A stretch of 64,000 nt of DNA. It comes from Ophiura sarsii (Eukaryota; Echinodermata; Ophiuroidea; Amphilepidida; Ophiuridae). Shown here piece by piece: positions 11,855-21,094 of this stretch. The stretch lies in NCBI GenBank assembly GCA_035610835.1, contig CM069457.1:44743319-44807318 (forward strand), read 5' to 3'. The notes under the pieces are model-generated. The model made no database searches. It was not told the origin of the DNA and saw nothing but the letters and a program-made list of their open reading frames with translations. How positions within the stretch are numbered: position 1 is the first letter of the stretch; each line of letters opens with the position of its first letter. The translations under genes were made by a program, and so were the position numbers.

Positions 11855-12143
11855 CTCGTACGATGTTTGAAAGTATCCTGTGGTCCAACACCATCCTCTG
11901 TGTTAGCTGATATAATAAAAGAATACTCCGTGTATGGCTCAAGATCACTAAAGGCTAACGTTGTATCTGATGTAGGCACATTATTATGTTGAAGATCGGG
12001 AGAGCTTCCAGTCTTTAAGAATGTGTAGGTATATTTATTTATTATACCATTCCTTTCGCCACACATAGGTTCTGTCCAAGAATATGTTATACTGCTATTA
12101 GTGGTACTCAGTGCATGAATGTTTTGAGGAAAACCGGTGGGTC
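11855..12143 (-). CDS. Gene B: second FN3 exon
   Basis: The exon encodes a type III fibronectin fold: a strand-B tryptophan (TYSWTEP), a following MCGERNGI turn, and the tyrosine corner (LEPYTEYSFII). The protein differs from the gene A exon at 42508-42804 at about seven of 96 positions. Most nucleotide differences in the shared part are silent (about 17 against 7 replacing, by eye), which suggests protein constraint after duplication. The acceptor is TTTTGCAG and the donor GTATGT. Relative to its twin, eight bases (CTTGAAGG) are missing immediately before the donor, so the exon is 289 rather than 297 bp and ends in phase 2, not phase 1. Unless an unseen exon restores it, this breaks the frame into the SMB exon. 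Confidence 0.82.
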
Positions 12144-12580
12144 CTGCAAAATAAAGAAAATAAATTCTTAAAGAAAACGACCGAGCATGCCAAGATGCTT
12201 TGTCGAAGTTGCCTAAGGTGTAACAATTTCGTCCCAAATTACAACTACTGTGGTATCATCTACAGTAAAGCTGCATATTCTGAGCATTTTTTCTCATCCA
12301 TTTGTTTTAGGAAATGGAAATGAAAATTGATGTAATGGAAACTGAACAATGATATGTTTATGAAGGATAAATTATACTATTTCTTGATTTGGTAAAAGGA
12401 AAAGGAACTTATCATGACACTCATTTTTCCTCCTCAAAAAGCCATCCCAATCATTAACAAAACATATCTTGCAAAATAACGTTCAATTATACCACTTTCA
12501 ATAAATTCCTCATTATCTAAGCTTCCTACTTCCTAACTTGTTTGCAACTTTATTTTAAAAATTGCATGCATGATACTTAC

Positions 12581-12844
12581 TAGCACCCTGTGTTGTAGAT
12601 AATTCTGTTGCAGTATTCACCGAAACTTGATATGTTGAAAATGGCAACAGACCTGAAAGTGCAGAACTTGTTCCTGACACAGTAACATATTCTTTCTGAC
12701 CATTCCCAAACTCCATGCATTGGTCTTGATTTATAAGGCGATATTCAACCGTATATTCTCTACTGGCGGTGCATGGCTGTGATGGTACTGTCCAGGATAC
12801 AGCCAACTCAGTGGCAGATTGGGGTGACACGGTCAAAGCTTCAA
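12581..12844 (-). CDS. Gene B: first FN3 exon
   Basis: A 264-bp exon, phase 1 at both ends, with acceptor TTTTTACAG and donor GTAAGT. It encodes an FN3 domain with strand-B tryptophan (LAVSWTVP), strand-C YTVEYRL, a cysteine pair (after the tryptophan and in NQDQC) and the tyrosine corner (LPFSTYQVSV). It is a duplicate of the gene A exon at 43177-43452, shorter by four codons near its C-terminal end. Spliced to the signal-peptide exon it would form the mature N-terminus of the secreted product. Confidence 0.87.
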
Positions 12845-15096
12845 CTGTAAAAATGTTCATAAATCACGCACATGGGTTTTGAATGTTAAGTTTCAACCAC
12901 CCATCCTAGAGGAATAACTAATTTTTATACTTCTACACGGCAGGCGTCTGCAGACGACTTTATACCATTTCCTAAAATGTTTTAAAAATGTCAACATTAT
13001 TGAATTTAATTTCCATATTTGGAAGCACCATGAGAAGTGCATTGAAATAAGTACAAGCATGCCCAATACAGGTTCAATATTCCTTGAGATAGACCATGAA
13101 AGTTGGGAAAGGTTTCTGACAAATCTGTTTTGTGAATGGTAAAACTAATATAGCCGCGTGGAAAGTGTTTAGTGTTTTCAAGACCATTAACTTCATTCCA
13201 ATTGTCTGCGAGACCCTCGGAACGTTGGGAACCCATACAAACCACACAAAAAGTAAGAAAATAAAGAAACAAACACAAGCAAACAATAACCCTAACAAAC
13301 ATACAAGTATGCAAACAAACAAATCAAACAAAACAACCAAGCCAACATGACATTTCAACATTTTGTGGACTTTCTTGTTATCAACGGGTTATGGCTAAAA
13401 CATTATGCTCTATATGTACTATACATTATTTTGTTTGCAAAAAAAAAAAAACTTACGCGTGCAAAAAAACCGGATGCGAAATGGGCGGGGCCTAGTGTCA
13501 CATTTACACGGTGTGATAATATCCATTGGTTGATGGTCCGTTGACAAGCAAAATTTAGAGGGTTTCAACGTGTCTGAAATGGAAAAGAAATTATAAATTG
13601 AGTGATTTTACGAGATACTGTCCTAACATTTTCAGATGCTAGGCCTATTACTGATGAATGCTGATGAATGCATTCCCCCTTTTTTTACGGGAGGCGGGCG
13701 CCCCCATAGCCCACTCCCCCTGGCTCCGAGCTTGATATGATAACACATCACATATCGTAACCCCAATCCCTTGTACAAGAATAACGACATGAGTTGAGGA
13801 AACAAATCATGTGAATCATGTGAAATACGTCAGCTCAGTGGCAGCTCCCATAAGGTAATGTTTTGTTACCCTATTATTATTATTCTTATAGCATGGCGTT
13901 GGATCTTTTAAATGTTGTTTATGTTTGTGTTTTGAATTGTGGTGTTGAATTTGTGTTTTTTTGTTGTTGTTTTATTTTTATTTTTAGGGGGAGCTGTTAT
14001 ATGTCGTTGTTATAAGGCTACCGTGTTAGTTCTGATAAGCTATCCCCCTATCGTCAGCCTGCTTCGAAAATTTCCTAACTCGTTTTTCTAGTTCTTAGAA
14101 AACAACAAAAGTATGAAAAGTGAGTTAGGCAATTATCGAAGCAGGCTGACGATAATGTTATGTCGAATAGCAACATGAATAGTGCAGGTGAATTCCAACA
14201 GGAGCAGTAACTGTTGGATATAATTAGGTTGGGGATATACCTTTAAATGAAATGTGGCTTGCTATATGCCTAATACGAGTTAATATGACCCGTTTTAAGC
14301 AATTTTCATCATTAGTACAATCTGCCTAACTCACATGCTGACTTAGACAGAAATGTAATTGTGCATTTATAAACACTTTTGATTGGTCAATGACTTAGGT
14401 ATTATAACATCATGTGCATAATGTAATGAAGTCATGATTTATGCAAAAAACTCAATTTTGCTGAAAAGTGAGTTAGGCAATAATCGAAGCAGGCTGACGA
14501 TATGTGGATGCTGTAGAGGCAATATCCGTTTAGGGAGCTTCTGGAAAATCGTTGGTTTCGCAAGCTTAAATCATGACATTCACTACTTGAGCAGATAATA
14601 TTATTCGTATTGCTGTTTAAAGAAATAGTACTGCTTTCTGGGAGTGCTTAACTGCCCTTATACAATTGCCCAAACAGTTCTCTCCACAATTGAAAGAGTA
14701 AATGTCGACGTGTTTTCAAAACAAACAGGAACATTTATGTGTGAATGCTAAAGGCAAATTGATCATTCGAGCTCAAAATGTGAATAAGAAATACACATTT
14801 TTAATATTGTAAACAACTACCAGTGTTGCCACAGCCAAATATACGAAATAAAGTTGACAAGCTGACATACCTGCCAGTAAAGAAGAAGGATAATACTTTG
14901 CAACATTAAAAGTACTATTTGTAAAATTGTTGTTTCAGAAATACTTCTCAATCTCATAACTTACATTATACATGTACATGTATACGGTAGTATTTGTTCA
15001 CTATAACAATGGTGATATGTTGGGTAAGTGCAATATTGTAGAATAAAGACTCGTTGCTTCCGTTTAGACTGTCATGCACATATTGTATTCACTTAC
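12845..15096. other. Gene B intron 1 content
   Basis: The intron holds a CAAA-rich microsatellite (about 13236-13346 on the plus strand) and a TA-flanked MITE (listed separately). A minus-strand hydrophobic frame over the microsatellite (13074-13361) is low-complexity TTTG translation, not a gene. Confidence 0.6.
14051..14500. mobile_element. 450-bp TA-flanked MITE, copy 1 (partner 53780-54191)
   Basis: The ends are TCGTCAGCCTGCTTCGA and its inverted copy, bordered by TA (14049-14050 and 14501-14502), which points to Tc1/mariner. A third, internal copy of the end in inverted orientation closes near 14153, so the first 100 bp form a hairpin by themselves. The same design is present in the copy at 53.8 kb. 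Confidence 0.88.
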
Positions 15097-15169
15097 CTGT
15101 AACCATGTTATGACTATAGCTCAGCAACAACAACGTCAAACATATAAAGAGTTTTGAAGGAATCATCAT
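15097..15169 (-). CDS. Gene B: start codon and signal-peptide exon
   Basis: The first of two adjacent ATGs is at 15169 (context GGTGCCATGATGA). The exon encodes a classic secretion signal: a short N-terminus with one lysine (MMIPSK), a Leu-rich core (LFICLTLLLLSYS) and then a polar region before donor ACAG|GTAAGT in phase 1. The phase matches the first FN3 exon at 12844. There is no other ATG-led hydrophobic exon nearby, so this marks the 5' end of gene B. Its transcription start is not visible with confidence. Confidence 0.78.
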
Positions 15170-16793
15170 GGCACCGTTATCGCTTAACATGCTTAATGCA
15201 ATACGATATAGATACACACTATTTATCATAAATAATTCTGAATGTTGATGTCATCTATAAGGAAGTTCACTTCGCGAATGCGTACTATCATGTACACGAA
15301 TACTGTGCTTTACATCCTGTTGTTTACATTAATGTCCTTCTACAGTTGATTAAATATGATATTCTCAGTTCAGTGAACAAATACTAAATAATAATCCAAT
15401 AAGTGAACTTCACACCCCGATGGTTTCAGTCAGCATTGACTTTGGGTACGCATGATCGCTCTTTAAATCGTGGAAAAGGGGTGATTTTTATAATATCCGC
15501 GATTTTCTAAAATTAGGGATGGTATGGGTGGAATTTTTTAAGCTTGTCCGAGAAAAAAGAAATAAAAGGGAGGCCTTTTATATTTCAAAGTTTTAATCCA
15601 AAGCTATAACTACTTCATTACTTAAAGTTATAATCAATTTTACAATTAGTTAAAACAATGATTACTTTGTGTCTTATCAAATAGACCTTGGAATCGGAAA
15701 AAGGGTTTATTTCTCAACCAAATCGGTGACCTCGTTTTTGTGCGGAAAAGGGGGTTAAATTTCGCAAATGTCCGTCAAGCAGGAGAGTATTTCAACCTCC
15801 TTTAACGATCATGCATTTCCCCGTACCTGGAAAAGGGCTAACTGAATGAATAAAAAGGCGCCCTCGATGTCTGGTCCTGCGTGAGTGTTGTTACAGGGGG
15901 TGTCTGTACATGTAGGAACAACCTTATCAAGTCACTGTAAAACTGATTACTATTATAGTAGCAAAGCGGTGGGCCCCATAGACACTGTATTAGCATGGCA
16001 CCCCCTTTTGAAGCTCATGACGTATACAGACAAACCAGAATGACTCTTATACTTATTATCAAAAAACACTAGGAGCGTGATATGTGTTGTAGTGTCATGT
16101 TAAAAAAATCCCAACTCAACCCGTATACTTAGGTACAACTACACCTAGCTACAAAAGTCCCTGACCAGGTCCTTTTAGGTTTGCTTATTCAAAATAGATA
16201 ATCGGTACCAATAATCTAAAATATACATTAAATGAGCAAAATTCTTCTCCACAGTTTGATACCTCATTCAACAAAATCGAATGTATACTTAAATGGTTAT
16301 GGTGATTTCAATGACCGCGCATAACAACAGCAAAGTTGCACTAGGTATAGGAAATCATTGATTTGTGTGTGATTACTGTCATAACTCTGTGCTATCAGGA
16401 TGAATGGGTCTGGAGTGAGCTGTGAAGAATGAAAGTCTTTACTATCTTTACACACACACCAACAGTGCGTCATCACACAGGAGTCATACTATCAGAGTTA
16501 TCATCACATGTATTACCTGATCATACACTTATTGTGTTTACTGTATCCAATTCACACATACAACATCGTTACAAGTTAAACTAAATAGTACTTTGTTCCC
16601 AGAAGAGGGATTTTTAGGATATAATCAGTACGCGTATACTTGATATTTTGTCATTTTCAATTTTGGACGATGGCGGCAACAGGAAATTCAAAATCATTAA
16701 AATAGTTGACAACCAATGCCATTTATTCAATTTTAATTGTTCTTACCATTCCAATGATGTTTTTCTCTTTCCAGCCCGTTTATAGGGACTTTT
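15170..16793. other. Intergenic, no gene seen
   Basis: Upstream region of gene B. It contains a 42-bp repeat end at about 15417-15458 (GGTTTCAGTCAGCATTGAC, then TTGGGTACGCATGATCG) that recurs inverted at 57081-57121. No reading frame of note. Confidence 0.5.
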
Positions 16794-19700
16794 TTATTTT
16801 ATAACATACAACAATAAATTAACAAAATACAAAAATAACACTACAAAAAATACATCAAATACAGACAAGGCATCAGCATTCAGATGCCACAAGTGCCAGA
16901 CAAAGTTTTACTATATAGGCACATAATGCTATTTTTTTTAAGAAAACATTATGAAAACAATATTATGATAACAATATTATGAAAACAATATTATGAAAAC
17001 AATGTCAAAATCCCCCATCTTTTGTTATGGGATGCCATTTTATCATTCCGTTCTGCAATCACTTTCTCGGATTTTCGGTTATTTTCACCAATGCTTTAAA
17101 GACATAAATACTAAGTTTCTTTTCTTCAACTCTGCATCTATAAATATAACGTTTTGCCAAAAGAATAATAATATTTTTGAAAAAGTCGAAATCTTCATTA
17201 AATAAGCCAAGACATATATTCTGATAGTTCACATTGAAAAAGATATTTAGCCCATGCACTAAGATTGTTCCAAAAATCTTTTGTTACATTACACTCCCAC
17301 ATGAGATGTTTTACCGTTTCTCTATTCACTTTGCAGAAACTACATGTATCAGTTTCTATTAAACCAATTCTGAACAAGAAATAGTTTGTTGGTAGAATAT
17401 TATGAATATAACGAAACTGGAAATATCTTGTATATGAGTCCATACAGCATTTAAAAGCTAATGAGTACACTTCCTTCCAGTCATTAATTGGCTGTGACAA
17501 ATCAATATCAAATTGAGCCTTGCCTTCCCAGTACTGCTTCGCATTTGGTATTACATGCTTCCTCATCTTTTCATAGGCAAATTTACAGACTCTTTTTGTT
17601 AATAAAATATCCGTCATCAGCTGTTCCTTCCTTTCATAATTACCAGTCAAAGTAAATAACTTAGAACATGACTCCTTTAAATTCTTTTTGATACATTGAA
17701 CAATTCCAAAATATTCAACAAAATTAGTTTTCACAGCATGGTACTTCTCCTTGAATTCCATGAAACTCATCAAATGATCGGATTCAATTAAATCTGATAC
17801 AAAATTAATATTACTGTTACTCCAGCTACTATAATAGACTGTTTTTTTACCAATCTTAATTTTGGAATTATACCATATAATTTTATCAACAATCTCATAC
17901 TTTTTTCGTAACTTCAACCAACCTTTCAAAATATCTTTCAAAAAACTGTTGCTAATTTTATTTACATTTAAATCACACACGTTAGCTGGCTCACATTGCC
18001 AAATCCAATCACCACCAATTTTCTTGATTTCATTATCAAACAAAATCTTCCACTTGCCCTCATTATTAGGGTCAACAAACCTTTTAACCCATGATATTTT
18101 AATAGCATCTTTATAATCATAGATGTTAGTCATGTTCAAACCACCTTCGTCAACTTTATTGTACATGGTGTCCCTGTTTATTTTGTCTTGTTTACCATTC
18201 CAAATAAATTTGAAAAACACCTTTTCAATTTTTTTCAAAAACGAATCAGGAGGATTTGGTAGAACAGATAATAAATATGTGAGCTGAGAAATAGCTAATG
18301 ATTTAATAACTAACACTCTTCCAATGGGGGTAAGACCCCTTTGTAACCAAATGTTTAAGATTTTGCTTAATTTCTGAAACTGGACCTCATAATTTAATTC
18401 AAAAAGAAGTTTTTTGTTCAGAGAAATATTTACCCCCAAGAATTTGACAGGGCCCTTAGACCAGATTAGATTAGCATCTGGATGTAAAATGGTCTCATCA
18501 TTCTTTAAAGAACCTATCTTTAATACAGATGATTTAGAATAATTTACACTTAAACCAGATATTTTGCTGAAAGATTTAAGAACCTTAAGGGATTGCACGA
18601 GGGAATCCTTTGAGCCATCCAAGATAAGAGTGGTATCATCTGCATATTGTGTTAACTTAACAGACTCATTTCCCTTAATATTAATACCTTTAATGCACTT
18701 ATTTTTACGGATTGCAATGGCCAAGACCTCCGCGCAAATTATGAAAATGTAACAACTTAAGGGGCATCCTTGACGAAGACCCCGTGATAAATCAAAATAG
18801 TTTGAGACAAAGCCCATGTTTGTAACACAACTTCTGATGTTGGTGTAAAAAAGAGTGACCCATTTTTTTGCGTTACTTCCAAATCCGAACATACCCAAAC
18901 AGTTTTGTACAAAATTCCACTCAAGTTTATCATACGCTTTTTCAAAATCCAAGAACAGAAGTAACCCAGGAAGACTCTCGTTATCTACATACTCAATAAT
19001 GTCAAGTATTAACCTTACATTTTCACCAATATATCGATTTGACAAAAAACCAGTTTGATCGGGTGAAATAACTGAATTGAGAACTTTTTTGAAACGATTT
19101 GCAATAGCTTTAGATACAACTTTATAATCTACATTAAGCAGGCTGATGGGTCTCCAATTTTTCAAGAATTTATTATCCTTCCCTTCTTTTGGAATAAGAG
19201 TAATTACCCCTCTACATTGCTCGTCCGTCATGCAACCCTTCTCAAAACAGTAATTAAAACAATCAACAACCACTTGTCCAATGACATCCCAAAAAAAATT
19301 ATAGAACTCAATTGGATATCCATCAGACCCCGGACTTTTACCATGTTTCATCTCTTTGACGACATCAGTGCATTCCTGCATATTTAGGATACCTTCACAT
19401 TCATCTTTATTGTTCTCAGTCACTTTAGGAATATCTTCCAGTGATAGACCAAGCTGTGTTAAACCTTCCTGAGCATTTAGATCAGTATTATATTGAGAAG
19501 TATACAAAGTAGAGTAGAATTTGACCTCTTCATTCAGAATATTTTCTGTACCTGTAACCTCATTACCTTCATCATCAATCAACTTTGTAATTGACTTATT
19601 ATTAACACGGTACCTTTCGAGATTGAAAAAGTATTTTGAACTCTTCTCACCAAATTCAGTACAATCTGCCTTGGATCTGATTCTTGCACCTTTAACTTTT

Positions 19701-20990
19701 TCATCATAAATTGAATCCAAATTGTGCTTCTTGATTTCAATTTCCCTTAAAATCGGCTCACTAGGATTTTCAGCATATTTAATCTCAAGATTATTTATGT
19801 CTTGTTCCAGACACTCTTCAGTTCTTTTAGCCTGTTTACGTTTCCGGCTGGCATAATTAATTGTATCACCTCTTATAACACATTTCATTGTTTCCCATAA
19901 CATGTCCGGACGTGCATTAACATTATCAATTTTAACATTGTCAATAGTTTTATGAATCAAATCAGTAAACTCCATGTCATCCAAAAGTGAAACATTCAAT
20001 TTCCACATTCCTTTACCATGCTTATTCTGTTTACTGCACAACATTAATTGTACCAGTGAATGATCTGATTTTAAACCATGTTTAATATCAACATTAGTAA
20101 CATTTCCCTTTAAACCATTACTTATGAGTAAATAATCCAACCTACGCATGATTGGTGGTTTGTCATTCGACTTCCATGTATACTGAAATTTACCTGGATT
20201 ATTATACCGCCAAATGTCAACAAGATCTCTTTTTGCCATTAAATTAAAAATCTCCTTTTGTGATTTGAAATTGGTATGACTACGGCCACCCTTTTTATCC
20301 AAAGATAAGTTTAACACACAATTTAAGTCTCCACCATAAACAATATTAACACAATGAAAATTATCAAGCTCATCGTCAACCTTCTTATAAAAATCAGGAC
20401 AGTCCTTATTTGGTCCATAAATATTAGCAATTGTGTAAATAACATCAGATATTTTAAAATCAATGATCACATAACGTCCCTCTGTGTCGCACACACATTT
20501 TAATAATTTATAGTCACAGTTCTTGTTGAACAAGATAGCAGAGCCTCTGCTTTGTGAAGTTCCATGGCTCCATACACCGGTGGAACCCCAATCGCTATTC
20601 CAATTCCGACAGTCAGATTGTATACTATGCGTTTCTTGTAAAAAGTATACGGTGAAGTTTTTTTTCTTCAACCATGTAAAAACAGCAGTACGTTTTTTGC
20701 CATCTCGTAAACCTTTCACATTCAACGAGCATATCTTTACATCATCCATCTGGGGGGAGGCCTAATTTTCCATGACCAAAGTATTTTCTTAAACAATTTG
20801 CACTAGAATTTACTGGCAAACACACACATTTAAACAACATTGTCAAAAAATAAACACACAACAATATAACCTAAATAAAAAGGGTGCAGGCTTGAAGATG
20901 GCAACAAAATACCTGCGATACGATTTGTTTTCTTTTCAAACCGTATTCTTCAACAGCTTCCGACAGCGCTGAATCTGAAGCAATAACATA
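16794..20990 (-). mobile_element. Tx1/L1-like non-LTR retrotransposon (LINE)
   Basis: One long minus-strand frame encodes the endonuclease and reverse transcriptase. The 3' part below 17198 includes a run of TTTTCATAATATTG-type repeats (about 16940-17000) and ends in an A-rich ATAAAATAAAAAAG tail near 16794. Upstream of the frame there are only about 200 bp of possible leader and no ORF1, so the copy is probably 5'-truncated near the ORF1/ORF2 junction. The 5' border (near 20900-21000) and target duplication could not be fixed. Confidence 0.85.
17198..20749 (-). CDS. LINE ORF2: APE endonuclease plus reverse transcriptase, intact
   Basis: 1183 residues with no stop or frameshift. The AP-type endonuclease (about 1-235) shows SLNVKG, the catalytic glutamate in QETHS, NIYGPN, GGDLNCVL, RRLDYLLIS and SDHS. 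The reverse transcriptase (about 470-790) shows SPGSDGYPIEFY, LIPKEGK, NWRPISLLN, LFLDFEKAYD, GLRQGCPLS and the catalytic YADD (about 702-705), followed by KFLGV. The C-terminus has a Cys-His motif (CSFC, then HLMWEC). The order and motifs match the L1/Tx1 group; the exact clade needs a tree. The protein would nick DNA and prime cDNA synthesis at the nick. An unbroken frame of this size argues for recent insertion. Confidence 0.93.
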   Translation of the reverse strand: MDDVKICSLNVKGLRDGKKRTAVFTWLKKKNFTVYFLQETHSIQSDCRNWNSDWGSTGVWSHGTSQSRGSAILFNKNCDYKLLKCVCDTEGRYVIIDFKISDVIYTIANIYGPNKDCPDFYKKVDDELDNFHCVNIVYGGDLNCVLNLSLDKKGGRSHTNFKSQKEIFNLMAKRDLVDIWRYNNPGKFQYTWKSNDKPPIMRRLDYLLISNGLKGNVTNVDIKHGLKSDHSLVQLMLCSKQNKHGKGMWKLNVSLLDDMEFTDLIHKTIDNVKIDNVNARPDMLWETMKCVIRGDTINYASRKRKQAKRTEECLEQDINNLEIKYAENPSEPILREIEIKKHNLDSIYDEKVKGARIRSKADCTEFGEKSSKYFFNLERYRVNNKSITKLIDDEGNEVTGTENILNEEVKFYSTLYTSQYNTDLNAQEGLTQLGLSLEDIPKVTENNKDECEGILNMQECTDVVKEMKHGKSPGSDGYPIEFYNFFWDVIGQVVVDCFNYCFEKGCMTDEQCRGVITLIPKEGKDNKFLKNWRPISLLNVDYKVVSKAIANRFKKVLNSVISPDQTGFLSNRYIGENVRLILDIIEYVDNESLPGLLLFLDFEKAYDKLEWNFVQNCLGMFGFGSNAKKWVTLFYTNIRSCVTNMGFVSNYFDLSRGLRQGCPLSCYIFIICAEVLAIAIRKNKCIKGINIKGNESVKLTQYADDTTLILDGSKDSLVQSLKVLKSFSKISGLSVNYSKSSVLKIGSLKNDETILHPDANLIWSKGPVKFLGVNISLNKKLLFELNYEVQFQKLSKILNIWLQRGLTPIGRVLVIKSLAISQLTYLLSVLPNPPDSFLKKIEKVFFKFIWNGKQDKINRDTMYNKVDEGGLNMTNIYDYKDAIKISWVKRFVDPNNEGKWKILFDNEIKKIGGDWIWQCEPANVCDLNVNKISNSFLKDILKGWLKLRKKYEIVDKIIWYNSKIKIGKKTVYYSSWSNSNINFVSDLIESDHLMSFMEFKEKYHAVKTNFVEYFGIVQCIKKNLKESCSKLFTLTGNYERKEQLMTDILLTKRVCKFAYEKMRKHVIPNAKQYWEGKAQFDIDLSQPINDWKEVYSLAFKCCMDSYTRYFQFRYIHNILPTNYFLFRIGLIETDTCSFCKVNRETVKHLMWECNVTKDFWNNLSAWAKYLFQCELSEYMSWLI

Positions 20991-21006
20991 ATAAAGTTAA
21001 AGTTTA

Positions 21007-21090
21007 TTGTTTACAAGTCTTTCTCTTCCATACGCCATACTGCTCCACTTGTTTACAAGTCTTTCTCTCCCATACGCCACACTGCTCCAC
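21007..21090. repeat. Two-copy 42-bp tandem repeat
   Basis: TTGTTTACAAGTCTTTCTC begins at about 21007 and again at about 21049; each copy ends in ACTGCTCCAC. It lies just beyond the probable 5' end of the LINE. Confidence 0.8.
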
Positions 21091-21094
21091 CCGG

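Larger units (their letters stand above)
11613..12900. repeat. Segmental duplication, copy 1 (partner 42131-43510)
   Basis: Two FN3 exons, the intron between them and intron sequence on both sides are shared with the gene A locus. Noncoding anchors include TCCCGGGATATCAATCACGA near 11700 and near 42210. The copies carry many small indels outside exons, so the duplication is not recent. Confidence 0.85.

Noticed and set aside
13006..13361. Hydrophobic minus-strand frames resembling membrane proteins.
   Set aside because: They translate a TTTG-rich microsatellite; low-complexity artefact.
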